DNA from: JAXGXJ01 sp963816155
Lineage (GTDB): Bacteria > Actinomycetota > Thermoleophilia > RBG-16-64-13
Direction: 5' to 3'
Length of the DNA stretch: 64,000 nt
Assembly (NCBI GenBank): GCA_963816155.1
Contig: CAWFJE010000008.1
Location: 6,758 to 70,757 of the forward strand
The notes under the pieces were generated by a model, which saw only the letters and a program-made list of their open reading frames with translations, was not told the DNA's origin and did not search any database. Shown piece by piece: positions 1 through 8,779 of this stretch; the stretch's first letter is position 1, and each line of letters starts with the position of its first letter. The translations under genes were made by a program, and so were the position numbers.

Positions 1-261
1 GATCTCCATGGTCACCAGATACTCGGCGACAGCCTGCTCGAAGCGCTTGTACTCGTCCTTCTGAGCATCCTTGTCGGGAGCACGTCCGGCAGACTCATAC
101 AGGCTCTTCATCTGGTTGAAGGCATCCTCGGAGATGAGCGTCTGCCCCACCTGGGCGATGGACCCTTTGGGGAGGTCACCACCACACGCGGCAAGAAGAA
201 CTATTGAGACAAGGAGCAGTCCGGCGGCTGCACTCTTCGTGACCCAGTGCCTTGTGTCCAT
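1..261 (-). CDS. SurA/PrsA-like peptidyl-prolyl isomerase lipoprotein (N-terminal part)
   Basis: Only the first 87 codons are in the window; the frame is open to base 1. The product starts MDTRHWVTK, followed by a hydrophobic stretch and a lipobox LAAC at residues 23-26, so it should be exported and lipidated on Cys26. The next residues resemble the SurA N-terminal helical domain (GSIAQVGQTLISEDAFNQM), as in extracytoplasmic folding chaperones. It lies directly downstream of mfd with two bases between, so it is probably cotranscribed. The isomerase domain itself would lie outside the window, so whether it is PPIase-active or chaperone-only cannot be judged. Confidence 0.75.
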   Translation of the reverse strand, partial: MDTRHWVTKSAAAGLLLVSIVLLAACGGDLPKGSIAQVGQTLISEDAFNQMKSLYESAGRAPDKDAQKDEYKRFEQAVAEYLVTMEI

Positions 262-263
262 CT

Positions 264-3200
264 TTAGAGCGTAACCTCCCCGGGAGTGAGCGCGAGTATA
301 TCATCCAGTACCTGGCTCACTATCTGGCGCAGAGGACGGTCGTCCCCCCGAAACCCCAGGGAAAGATGACCCTGCACGGAAGCGTATACATAGCGACGAT
401 CGCACTCGCGAAGGCGTTCCCTCGATCCGGCGGGCAGCTGAAGCCCGGTCACCTCGAGCCTGCTCTGGCGCACGGTAAGCGAGTCGGCCCCTAAGCCCAA
501 GAGTATGGTCCTCACCTCGCCCAGGAAGATGAGATTGTCCACCGGCCCAGGTATGGAGCCGAAGCGGTCTTCCAACTCCTGTCGGAGTTCGGTCAGCTCA
601 CGCGCCTCCGAGGCGGAGGCTATCCGGCGATGTAGATCCACCCGAGCGGCCTCATAGGCGATGAAGTCCTGGGGGACGTGGGCGTCGATGCCCACCTCCA
701 CGCGAGGCATCCTCTCCGTCTTGGGCTCTTGTCCCTGCAGCTCGGCCGCGGCCTCTTGCAGCATGGACAGATACATCTCGAAGCCCACGGCGGAGATGTG
801 GCCTGACTGCTCCTCTCCCAACAACTCCCCCGCGCCCCGTATCTCCAGATCGCGCATGGCGATCTTGAAGCCTGACCCCAGTTCTGTGTAGTCGGCCAGG
901 GTGGACAGGCGGGCGACGGCCTCCTCAGTGAGTATGGCTTCATCGGGATGGAACAGGAAGGCGTGGGCCACCCGCGAGGAGCGACCGATCCGCCCCCGGA
1001 TCTGATACAACTGGGCCAGACCCAACAGGTCGGCCCTGTCGACGATCAGCGTGTTGGCATTGGGAATGTCCAGACCACTCTCGATGATGGTGGTCGTGAC
1101 CAACACGTCGGCGTCGCCGCGAAGGAACTCCAGCATCACCTTCTCCAGTTCCTGTTCGCGCATCTGCCCGTGGGCGACGGCAAAGCGCACACGAGGCATG
1201 AGGCTTCGCAGCCGGGACGCCACCTTGTCGATTGTCTCCACCCGGTTGTGCAGGTAGTACACCTGGCCGCCCCGGTCGATCTCTCTCTGGATGGCCCGAG
1301 TGGCGATGCCCTCGTCGTGCAGCCCCACATAGGTCTGGATGGGATGCCGATCGCGAGGCGGGGTCTCGATGACGGTGATGTCACGCACTCCGGCCAGAGA
1401 CATCTGCAACGTGCGCGGGATGGGGGTGGCGCTCAGCGTCAGTACGTCCACGCGCACCTTGATACGCCTGAGGGCCTCCTTCTGAGCCACCCCGAAGCGC
1501 TGCTCCTCGTCCACGATGACCAAGCCCAAGTCCTTGGGCTTCACGTCTTGCGAGAGCAGGCGATGCGTGCCGATCAGCACATCCACCGAACCGGCTGCGA
1601 AGTCCTTGAGGGTCTGACGTTGTTCCGCGGCCGAGCGGAAGCGGGACATCATCTCCACCTTGACCGGAAACTCGGAGAACCGCTCCCGGAAGGTGCCGTA
1701 GTGCTGCTGGGCCAGGATGGTCGTGGGCACCAGGACCATGACCTGTTTGCCGTCGAGGGTGGCCTTAAAGGCCGCTCGCAGCGCCACCTCGGTCTTGCCG
1801 TAGCCCACGTCTCCGCAGAGCAGGCGGTCCATGGGGTGGGCAGACTCCATATCATCCTTGATGGCGTCGATGGCGCGCAGTTGGTCGGCGGTCTCCTCGT
1901 AGGGGAAGGCCTTCTCGAAGCGAACCTGCCACTCCGCATCCTCAGAGAAGCGATAGCCCGTCACCGCCTGGCGGAGAGCGTACAGATGCAGCAATTCTCC
2001 GGCCACCTGGCGAGCGGCCGTACGCACGCGGCTCTTGATGTGCTCCCAGGTCTTGCCGCCCAGCTTGGCGAGGGAGGGTGCGAAGCCCCCGGCGCCCACG
2101 TAGCGCATCACCTTGGCTATCTGGTCGTGAGGGATATAGAGCATGTCGCCGCCCTTGTAGGCCAAGTCCAGATAGTCCCGGGTCACCCCGGCCACCGTCT
2201 TGGTGGAGATGCCTTCGAAGCGGCCCACCCCATGATCCTCATGGACCACGTAGTCGCCTTTGCGCAGGTCACGGAAGCTCGAGAGTTCCAGTCCGGCCAG
2301 AGGACGCCTCTCGGCGGCAGCCTTGTGCCGTCGGGGAAAGACGAGGGCGTCGGTGAGTAAGGCCAGCTTCAGATCGGGGATCATGAAATGACGACGGAGG
2401 GGGCGAGGCATGAAGCTCACTCCCGGATCGGCACGGATGCTGTCTGGACCCGTCAGAGTGCCGGTCAGGCGGCGCAGCACAAAGCCGGCCCGCTCGGCCT
2501 CCGCGCGCTGCTCGAAAGCGATGACCACCCGGTATCCACCGTCCACGAGGCGCTGGATGGCCGACTCTGCCTCCGGTAGGTTGGTGACGGGAAGATCCCC
2601 GCTGGTGGCACGTATGCACAGGGCCGGTTCCTCGGAGGCCGACAGCGCTGCCAGGGTCACCGTAGGGAGCGTCGCGAGTTCCCTCTCGACCTCTTCCCAC
2701 CCCGTGTAGCCGTGGGCGATGTGACCCTCCCAGGTAACGGCCCGGCCGGCTAGGCCCTCCTCCTTCTCCTCGGCGCCGCCCAGCAGGTCGGCCAGATCGG
2801 CTTCGAAGGCTTCCACCCGAGCGCGCCCCCGAGAGGGGTCGAGGCGGATCACCCTCGTATCCTTGGGTAGCAAGGAAGTGACGGCTTGGGGGCGCGCCTC
2901 CTGCCGTTCCCCAGCCGCATACAGGTGCACCGTCTCCAGCGACCCCAACGAGCGCTGCGAGTAGACGGAGAAGGCACGCAGGCTCTCGACCTCGTCGCCC
3001 CAGAACTCGATGCGCACCGGGACACGCTCGGTGACCGGAAAGACATCGATTATGCCTCCACGCACTGAGAACTCACCAGCGTCCTCGACCTGGTCGACCC
3101 GCGCGTAGCCCAGAGCGGCCAGACCGGGTGCCAATGACTCGAACTCGATGTGCGCGCCAACGGAGACGGTCACCGGAGGAGCCGGGGCTTCGATCACGCC

Positions 3201-3608
3201 CTCAAGGAGAGTGGTAGCCTCCACGATGAGAACCGGGCCCGCGTCGTTCGACCCGGCCCCGGCCCCGCCCCCACCCCCCAGAGCCCACAGAGCCCGGGCG
3301 CGGCGGCCGGCCACACGGGGCTTGACTTCCCCCTCCGAGCCGTACCACACCCCCCGCGGAGGCAGATAGACCACCTGTCTCTGCGGGCAGTACAAGCCCA
3401 ACTCGTGCTCCATCTCCTCGGCCGCGTCCTGATCCGGTGTCACCACGAGGACGGAGGAATCGTTCCACGGATCACGGTCGATCAGAGCCGCCCCCACATA
3501 GGCGTGGATGAAGCTGGGAGCGGCTATCTCAGCGCGTCCCAAGCGGGCGGCGACCACGGCCTCCTCGAACACGGGCAGGCCGCGCAGCAGGTCGACCAGA
3601 GAGGGCAT
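264..3608 (-). CDS. mfd: transcription-repair coupling factor Mfd
   Basis: A DNA translocase that releases stalled RNA polymerase and recruits UvrA. The order is a UvrB-homology region, an RNAP-interaction region near residue 480 (KGDYVVHEDHGVGRFEG), then superfamily 2 motor motifs: Walker A GDVGYGKTE near residue 602, DEEQ near 699, SATPIPRTL, and the C-terminal TRCF domain. I place the start at ATG 3608, whose A is the last base of the pth stop (TGATG overlap). A longer start at 3635 would add nine residues inside pth. About 1114 residues is normal for the family. It belongs to the glmU-prs-rplY-pth-mfd string. Confidence 0.96.
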   Translation of the reverse strand: MPSLVDLLRGLPVFEEAVVAARLGRAEIAAPSFIHAYVGAALIDRDPWNDSSVLVVTPDQDAAEEMEHELGLYCPQRQVVYLPPRGVWYGSEGEVKPRVAGRRARALWALGGGGGAGAGSNDAGPVLIVEATTLLEGVIEAPAPPVTVSVGAHIEFESLAPGLAALGYARVDQVEDAGEFSVRGGIIDVFPVTERVPVRIEFWGDEVESLRAFSVYSQRSLGSLETVHLYAAGERQEARPQAVTSLLPKDTRVIRLDPSRGRARVEAFEADLADLLGGAEEKEEGLAGRAVTWEGHIAHGYTGWEEVERELATLPTVTLAALSASEEPALCIRATSGDLPVTNLPEAESAIQRLVDGGYRVVIAFEQRAEAERAGFVLRRLTGTLTGPDSIRADPGVSFMPRPLRRHFMIPDLKLALLTDALVFPRRHKAAAERRPLAGLELSSFRDLRKGDYVVHEDHGVGRFEGISTKTVAGVTRDYLDLAYKGGDMLYIPHDQIAKVMRYVGAGGFAPSLAKLGGKTWEHIKSRVRTAARQVAGELLHLYALRQAVTGYRFSEDAEWQVRFEKAFPYEETADQLRAIDAIKDDMESAHPMDRLLCGDVGYGKTEVALRAAFKATLDGKQVMVLVPTTILAQQHYGTFRERFSEFPVKVEMMSRFRSAAEQRQTLKDFAAGSVDVLIGTHRLLSQDVKPKDLGLVIVDEEQRFGVAQKEALRRIKVRVDVLTLSATPIPRTLQMSLAGVRDITVIETPPRDRHPIQTYVGLHDEGIATRAIQREIDRGGQVYYLHNRVETIDKVASRLRSLMPRVRFAVAHGQMREQELEKVMLEFLRGDADVLVTTTIIESGLDIPNANTLIVDRADLLGLAQLYQIRGRIGRSSRVAHAFLFHPDEAILTEEAVARLSTLADYTELGSGFKIAMRDLEIRGAGELLGEEQSGHISAVGFEMYLSMLQEAAAELQGQEPKTERMPRVEVGIDAHVPQDFIAYEAARVDLHRRIASASEARELTELRQELEDRFGSIPGPVDNLIFLGEVRTILLGLGADSLTVRQSRLEVTGLQLPAGSRERLRECDRRYVYASVQGHLSLGFRGDDRPLRQIVSQVLDDILALTPGEVTL

Positions 3609-4201
3609 CAGGACTCGGTCCGGGAGGCCAGCCACTCCTCGGCCAGGTCGGCGGCTGCGCCTATCAGCAGCAATACCTCTTCCCGGGGCTCGCTGAACGG
3701 CTCCAGCACATGATCGATCAAGGGGACGCGCGACGATTCCGGCCGACCCACCCCCACCCTCAGGCGCCAGAAATCACGGCTGCCCAGGGATTGCTCGATG
3801 CTGCGCAGGCCGTTGTGCCCACCCAGCCCCCCGCCTTCCTTGAGACGGACGTCACCGAAGGCCAACTCGACCTCGTCGTGGATGACGAGGAGGCGCTCTA
3901 CGGGCGTCTTGTACCAACGTGCCGCTTCCTGCACAGAGGTGCCGGAGAGATTCATGAAGGTCATAGGCAGCAGAAGCGCCACTCTGCACCCCACTATGGT
4001 CCCCTCTGCGGTGAGACCCTTGAGGCGGGTGCGTAGGCTGGGCAGCCCGTGGCGACGGCGTAGTTCCTCGGCCACCATGAAACCTGCGTTGTGGCGGTGG
4101 TATTGATACTGATCACCCGGGTTGCCCAGGGCGGCGATGAGGTGCACAGGTGCAGACAACAACCGGTCAGGCCCTCCAGGCCGTCGGATCCAGCGAAACA
4201 T
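3608..4201 (-). CDS. pth: peptidyl-tRNA hydrolase
   Basis: Cleaves peptidyl-tRNA released from stalled ribosomes. The family signature is clear: LIAALGNPGDQY, catalytic His in YHRHNAGFM, MNLSG, and the VIHDEVEL aspartate motif, followed by GGHNGLRSI. From ATG 4201 the protein has 197 residues with an unusual 18-residue basic leader. A GTG at 4147 would start exactly at the usual N-terminus (VHLIAALGNPG) and may be the true start; neither has a strong ribosome site. It overlaps mfd by one base. Confidence 0.95.
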   Translation of the reverse strand: MFRWIRRPGGPDRLLSAPVHLIAALGNPGDQYQYHRHNAGFMVAEELRRRHGLPSLRTRLKGLTAEGTIVGCRVALLLPMTFMNLSGTSVQEAARWYKTPVERLLVIHDEVELAFGDVRLKEGGGLGGHNGLRSIEQSLGSRDFWRLRVGVGRPESSRVPLIDHVLEPFSEPREEVLLLIGAAADLAEEWLASRTES

Positions 4202-4230
4202 AGCGGCCGGCGAGCGTCTGCCCGCGAGAG

Positions 4231-4902
4231 CTACCCCTCGGCGCTATCTTCTTCGCCGATGACTTCAGGCTGCTCCAGTTCCTCAGCACCCTCCGGAGCC
4301 TCTTCTTCCTCCTGAACCCTCGGTGCATGCACGGCGGCGACCATGGTGTCGGGGTCGTCCACGATGACGAAGCCCTTTTCGGCCACCAGGGCCGCGACGG
4401 TGATGTTCTGACCGACCAGCAACTGGCTCACATCGAGTTCCAGCGAGGTGGGGACCTCATTGGGCAACGCCCGGACGGTCACTTCGCGGTGTTCCCAGTC
4501 GAGGATTCCACCTTCGGTCACACCCGCCGGCGTACCGATCAACTCGATGGCCACAACCGCCTCGATCTCCACCAACAAGTCGACCTCGTGCAGGTCGATA
4601 TGGAGAAGCTGGCGGCGAACGGGATGGAACTGCAGTTGTTTCACCACGGCGTACAGAGGGCCCGGGCGACCTTTCCCGCTCTTGCGGGCGGAACGCGCCT
4701 TGGAGTCGAGACCGAGTTCGAGAACCACATTGTGACCGTGAGCCATGACGGTCTTGAGATCTTCGAGAGCGACCGAGATAGCAGTCGCATCGCTGCCTTT
4801 GCCATAGACCACGCCGGGGATGCGACCGCCCGCGCGCATGCGCCGACTGGGACCATTACCCGTCTCGTCGCGCTCCTCGACCGGCAGTTTGATCGTGTCC
4901 AT
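4231..4902 (-). CDS. rplY: 50S ribosomal protein L25, general stress (Ctc/TL5) type
   Basis: Binds 5S rRNA. The N-terminal L25 domain (about residues 1-95, with RRMRAGGRIPGVVYG) is followed by a TL5-type C-terminal beta domain to about residue 190, and then a tail very rich in Glu (QEEEEAPEGAEELEQPE). The 223-residue length fits the Ctc/TL5 form rather than the short E. coli L25. It sits between prs and pth as in many Gram-positive genomes. A 7-bp hairpin lies in the gap after prs. Confidence 0.93.
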   Translation of the reverse strand: MDTIKLPVEERDETGNGPSRRMRAGGRIPGVVYGKGSDATAISVALEDLKTVMAHGHNVVLELGLDSKARSARKSGKGRPGPLYAVVKQLQFHPVRRQLLHIDLHEVDLLVEIEAVVAIELIGTPAGVTEGGILDWEHREVTVRALPNEVPTSLELDVSQLLVGQNITVAALVAEKGFVIVDDPDTMVAAVHAPRVQEEEEAPEGAEELEQPEVIGEEDSAEG

Positions 4903-4942
4903 ATCAGATCTCCTCGTGTACGACGTCCAGCGACGACCGAAG

Positions 4943-4963
4943 CGGGGTCAGACTGAGACCCCG
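4943..4963 (-). other. hairpin between prs and rplY
   Basis: A perfect 7-bp stem (CGGGGTC / GACCCCG) with a 7-nt loop lies between the prs stop and the rplY start. No T tract follows on the minus strand, so it is not a clear intrinsic terminator; it could be an mRNA processing or stability element. The role is unknown. Confidence 0.4.
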
Positions 4964-4977
4964 TATCACGCCCGCCG

Positions 4978-5970
4978 CTAGAACAGCTGGTTCTCTCCCT
5001 TGAACAACTCGCTCACCGACTCGTCGGTGAACACGTTCCGGATAGTATCCGCCAAGATACCGGCCGTGGATAGTACCACAATCTTCTCCACAGCTGCCCC
5101 GTGTTGGAGCGGGATGGTGTCGGTGACGACCAGCTCCTTGAGAGCGGAAGCCGCGATGCGCTCATGCGCGGGGTCTGACAGCACAGGATGTGTGCAGGCC
5201 GCATAGACCGCTTTGGCGCCCTTGTCGAGTAGCGCCTCCACACCGTTGACCAGCGTTCCCGCTGTGTCGATGATGTCGTCCACGATGATGGCCGTCTTGC
5301 CCTCCACCTCACCGATGACGAACATGACCCGCGACACATTGTGCTCGGGCCGCAGCTTGGTGAGCACCGCGAGAGGGCACTCCAAGTGATCGGCCAACCT
5401 CTTGGCCGTCTTCAGTCCGCCCGCATCGGGCGATACAACCACACAGTCCCCGAACGCTTTGTCTTTGAAGTAGTCACCGATCATGGAAAGAGCCGTCATG
5501 TGATCGACAGGCACATCGAAAAAGCCCTGCAGCTGACCGGCGTGGAGGTCCATGGTGAGGACGCGGTCGGCTCCAGCCGCCTGCATCATGTCGGCCACCA
5601 GACGGGCCGTGATAGGCTCGCGAGGGCAGCTCTTCTTGTCTTGCCGGGAGTAACCCATCCAGGGCATGACGGCGGTGACGCGATGGGCCGAGGCGAGTTT
5701 GGCCGCCTGGATCATGATGAGGAGCTCCATGAGGTTCTCGTTCACCGGACGGCATGTGGGCTGCACTATGAAAACGTCGGCACCCCTGATGCTCTCCCTG
5801 TACTTGACGTAGATCTCACCGTCGGCGAAGGTCTTGATATCGACCTTACCCAGTTCCACGCCCAGCTTCTCGCTGATCCTGGCGCTCAACTCCGGATTGG
5901 CGCGCCCGGAGAACACCATGAGCGACCGGTGCGGCGTTATGCGCATCGGTCCCGGCTCTCCCTCTCCCAT
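4978..5970 (-). CDS. prs: ribose-phosphate pyrophosphokinase
   Basis: Makes PRPP from ribose 5-phosphate and ATP for nucleotide, histidine and tryptophan synthesis. Class I features are present: the FADGEIYVK loop, QPTCRPVNENLMELL, the Mg/ATP region DLHAGQLQGFFDVPVDH, VVSPDAGGLKTA, and the PRPP-binding IIVDDIIDTAGT. ATG 5970 is preceded by GGAGGAGCC, a good ribosome site. It has 330 residues, slightly longer than usual because of about eight extra N-terminal residues; ATG at residue 9 is an alternative. It links to the his genes at 49-53 kb through PRPP. Confidence 0.96.
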   Translation of the reverse strand: MGEGEPGPMRITPHRSLMVFSGRANPELSARISEKLGVELGKVDIKTFADGEIYVKYRESIRGADVFIVQPTCRPVNENLMELLIMIQAAKLASAHRVTAVMPWMGYSRQDKKSCPREPITARLVADMMQAAGADRVLTMDLHAGQLQGFFDVPVDHMTALSMIGDYFKDKAFGDCVVVSPDAGGLKTAKRLADHLECPLAVLTKLRPEHNVSRVMFVIGEVEGKTAIIVDDIIDTAGTLVNGVEALLDKGAKAVYAACTHPVLSDPAHERIAASALKELVVTDTIPLQHGAAVEKIVVLSTAGILADTIRNVFTDESVSELFKGENQLF

Positions 5971-6037
5971 TCAGGCTCCTCCTGGTAGAGACTCTGCACC
6001 ACTCCACGGTACCACCGATGGCGGATGGTTGGATACG

Positions 6038-7060
6038 TCACGATAAGGTTTCCGGCGAGACATCCATGTACGTGAACGGTGGCAGGCACGTACCCGGTTC
6101 GAGCACCGCGGAACGGACGTAGCAGTGAGGAAGCACGGAGTCGGGGCCCACGTGAGTATCGACCAAAGTCGAGCAGGGACCGATATCGCAGCCCTTCTCC
6201 ACGGTCGTCGCTCCTGCCACGGTCGTGTAGGGCCGCACGACCACGTCCGGCGCCAGTGTGGCCCCGGCTTCGATGGTGGTTGACGCCGGATCGATGAGGA
6301 TGACCCCCTCCTCCATCCACCGTGTCTTGATGCGCTGGCCCAGAAGCGCTTCGGCTCCGGCCAGTTCGACCGGTGTGTTGACGCCCAACACCAGTTGCGG
6401 ATCGGAGACCAGCGAGGCCGCCACGCGTTCCCCCCACCTGCGCAGCCCGGCCACCACGTCGGTGAGGTAGTACTCAGCCTGGTCGTTGTCGGTGCCCACA
6501 GTGTGCAGGATCTCCAGCGCCAGCGGAGCCGGGAGGATGTACATGCCGCTGTTGACCTCGCGGATGGCCAACTCCGCCTCAGTAGCATCTCGGTCCTCGA
6601 CGATGCGCGCCACCGAGCCGTCCGGGAAACGGACGATGCGCCCATAGCCGGTGGGATCGTCAAGCTTCATGGTGAGCACGGTCGCCACAGCGTTGGAAGC
6701 CTGGTGCTCCCTCACCAGGGCGGCGAGAGCCTCACCGGTGATGAGTGGAGTGTCGCCGGGCAGAACCAACATGTCTCCATCCGGGATCTTGTCCTCGGCC
6801 GACAACACAGCATGCCCCGTGCCCCGCTGCTCGAGCTGCAAGGCAACCTCGCACCCTTGAGGCACATAGGGCAAGACCTGTTTGTGGAGAGGTCCGAGCA
6901 CGAGGATAGTGCGTTCGGCGCCGACGGCCCGCGCAGCCTCCAGGACGTGCTCGAGCATGGTGCGACCACACACTCGGTGCAACACCTTGGGGAGTTCCGT
7001 GTTCATCCGCTTACCGCGGCCCGCGGCCAGCACGACCACACTGCTGATGGAAGCGTTCAC
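6038..7060 (-). CDS. glmU: GlmU-type UDP-N-acetylglucosamine pyrophosphorylase, short form
   Basis: The N-terminal uridyltransferase domain is complete (VVVLAAGRGKRMNTELPKVLH, LPGDTPLI, VNSGMY). It is followed by only a short left-handed beta-helix. The protein stops at residue 340, where full GlmU (about 455) continues into the acetyltransferase active site, so the second activity should be missing. I chose GTG 7060: it has an AAAGGA-like ribosome site and starts just before the nucleotide-binding motif. The longer open frame would run through the tRNA gene. No frameshift is visible at the end. The neighbours (prs, rplY, pth, mfd) fit glmU. Confidence 0.85.
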   Translation of the reverse strand: MNASISSVVVLAAGRGKRMNTELPKVLHRVCGRTMLEHVLEAARAVGAERTILVLGPLHKQVLPYVPQGCEVALQLEQRGTGHAVLSAEDKIPDGDMLVLPGDTPLITGEALAALVREHQASNAVATVLTMKLDDPTGYGRIVRFPDGSVARIVEDRDATEAELAIREVNSGMYILPAPLALEILHTVGTDNDQAEYYLTDVVAGLRRWGERVAASLVSDPQLVLGVNTPVELAGAEALLGQRIKTRWMEEGVILIDPASTTIEAGATLAPDVVVRPYTTVAGATTVEKGCDIGPCSTLVDTHVGPDSVLPHCYVRSAVLEPGTCLPPFTYMDVSPETLS

Positions 7061-7104
7061 TCTAGTCCTTTTCCCCGATAACCTAGCCCGACGAAGGGGG
7101 GAAG

Positions 7105-7176
7105 CTGGGGCGGCAGGATTCGAACCTACGCATGACGGGACCAAAACCCGTTGCCTTACCGCTTGGCCACGCCCCA
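7105..7176 (-). tRNA. tRNA-Gln (anticodon TTG)
   Basis: A 72-nt cloverleaf on the minus strand: acceptor arms TGGGGCG and CGCCCCA pair perfectly, the T arm contains GGTTCGAATCC, and the anticodon stem ACGGG/CCCGT holds the loop TTTTGGT with anticodon TTG. The discriminator is G. CCA is not encoded. It lies just upstream of glmU on the same strand, 44 bp from the GTG, and has its own promoter. Confidence 0.95.
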
Positions 7177-7216
7177 CCGCTTCCGTTTCCCGGACGATGA
7201 GTCCGGAAGCCACGGA

Positions 7217-7246
7217 AGTATAGGTCAGTCGCCGAAGGGGCGTCAA
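7217..7246 (-). promoter_or_regulatory. promoter of tRNA-Gln and probably the glmU operon
   Basis: On the minus strand a -35 TTGACG (7241-7246) and a -10 TATACT (7217-7222) are separated by 18 bp. The predicted transcription start is about 7210, some 34 bp before the mature tRNA 5' end. This is a sigma-70-type match in an otherwise GC-rich gap. Confidence 0.65.
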
Positions 7247-7321
7247 GAAAGGAGGCGACGGCCCGTCCTGCCCGCGCCGGCACGGAGCCCACCTCGGGCG
7301 GGTGCAGTGCCCGTCTCGGAC

Positions 7322-8779
7322 CTATGCCGAGCCCGCCTCCGCCCTACCTACGATCGTGTTCGCGAGCCGGCTGAAAATGACCGCATGCAAGGGATATAGC
7401 GCATACCAGTAGGTGAGGCCGGCCAGACCCGTGGGCGCGAAATAGGCCGTCTGCACAAGACGTGTGCCCCCTTCGTCAAGAGAGATCACCTCAAACTGCA
7501 GCCAGGCACGGCCGGGCACCTTCATCTCCGCCCGCAGACGCACGAGGCGATCAGGCTCCACAGCTTCCACCCGCCAGAAGTCGACAGCGTCTCCCACACG
7601 GAGTTCGTCCGGGTCGCGCCGTCCGCGCCGGTACCCTACCCCACCGAAGAGTCGATCCGCGGCGCCGCGCAGTCGCCACGTGAAGGCCAGGCTGGGCCAG
7701 CCTCGGTCGCCGCCCAAGCCGCTGAAGACCCGGTAGACAGCACCGGCGGAAGCACGTGAGTGGCGCTCCCGCCGCTCCACGATCATACCTTGGTCACTGA
7801 TCAGACAAACAGGAGGATCGGCTCCGGCACTGCTGCTGACCGCATCGCACCAAGCGGTCTCCACCTCCCCCGTGCGCAACGTGGCCAGGGCTCTCTGCAG
7901 AGCCTCGCGGTAGCCTATGGGCTGGAGGTCTGGAAACACGCGTCGAGCGGTGTCATCGCGCACCACGACCTCGCTGCGTAGACCCTCGATGAGGGGACGA
8001 GCGATGGAGGCGGGCACCGGCGTCACCCAGTGCACCCAATAGGAAGACAGACGCGGCGAGAGGAGCGGTACGGGAAGCAGCGCCCGACGAAGGCCTCGAA
8101 TACGAGCGTATTCCAGCATCATATCCCCGTACGTGAGGACGTCGGCTCCCCCTATCTCGACGACGCCGGCGAAGGGAGTGGCCAGTGCGGCCACCAGATA
8201 GTCGAGCGCATCGTCGATGGCGATGGGCTGGATGCGGGTGTAGACCCAGCGCGGGCATATCATGAGAGGAACGCGCTCCGTAAGGTGACGGATCATCTCG
8301 AACGAGATGCTTCCCGACCCCACAATGACCGCAGCGCGGAACTCGGTCACCGGCACCCCCGCCTCCGCGAGGGCCTGCCCCGTCTGTTGGCGAGAGCGCA
8401 GGTGAGACGACAAGCGTTCCCCGGGATCTCCCAGTCCTCCGAGATAGATCAGCCGCTGCACGCCCTGCTCGCGAGCGACTTGTGCGAAGGCCAGAGCCGC
8501 TCGGCGGTCCGCCTCCTCGAAACCGGCCCCCGACCCCATGCCATGCACGAGGTAGAAGGCGATGCTCACGCCCCGAAGGGCCGGAGCGAGACTTTGGGAC
8601 CGGGTGACGTCACCCTCGACGACCTCCACCTGCGCCACCCACTCGCGGCCCTGCAGACGGGCGGCGTCGCGCACCATGACCCTGACGGCATGCCCGCTTC
8701 TGAGGAGTCTGGGGACGAGGCGCCCGCCCACGTAGCCAGTGGCCCCCGTGACTAGGATCAAGGGCCGACGGGCGCTCAC
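7322..8779 (-). CDS. NAD(P)-binding SDR with C-terminal DUF2867 domain (YbjT-like)
   Basis: The N-terminal Rossmann fold of the atypical (NmrA/UDP-epimerase-like) SDR type begins LILVTGATGYVGGRLVPRLL, with the glycine-rich TGATGYVG. The last 150 or so residues match the DUF2867 style found after such domains (FGGVGYRRGRRDPDELRVGDAVDFWRVEAV). Substrate unknown. GTG 8779 overlaps the ispE stop (GTGA). It is the last gene of the rsmA-ispE string before the tRNA. The total of 485 residues is typical for this two-domain family. Confidence 0.85.
   Translation of the reverse strand: MSARRPLILVTGATGYVGGRLVPRLLRSGHAVRVMVRDAARLQGREWVAQVEVVEGDVTRSQSLAPALRGVSIAFYLVHGMGSGAGFEEADRRAALAFAQVAREQGVQRLIYLGGLGDPGERLSSHLRSRQQTGQALAEAGVPVTEFRAAVIVGSGSISFEMIRHLTERVPLMICPRWVYTRIQPIAIDDALDYLVAALATPFAGVVEIGGADVLTYGDMMLEYARIRGLRRALLPVPLLSPRLSSYWVHWVTPVPASIARPLIEGLRSEVVVRDDTARRVFPDLQPIGYREALQRALATLRTGEVETAWCDAVSSSAGADPPVCLISDQGMIVERRERHSRASAGAVYRVFSGLGGDRGWPSLAFTWRLRGAADRLFGGVGYRRGRRDPDELRVGDAVDFWRVEAVEPDRLVRLRAEMKVPGRAWLQFEVISLDEGGTRLVQTAYFAPTGLAGLTYWYALYPLHAVIFSRLANTIVGRAEAGSA

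Noticed and set aside
948..2360. Open frame of 470 codons on the plus strand
   Set aside because: It is wholly antisense to the helicase part of mfd and resembles no protein family.
4943..4963. Terminator between prs and rplY
   Set aside because: The stem is good but no T tract follows on the transcribed strand, and the genes form a conserved operon; listed only as a hairpin.
7060..7246. Long N-terminal extension of GlmU
   Set aside because: The frame runs through the tRNA-Gln gene and its promoter, and GTG 7060 has a ribosome site at the family's usual start.
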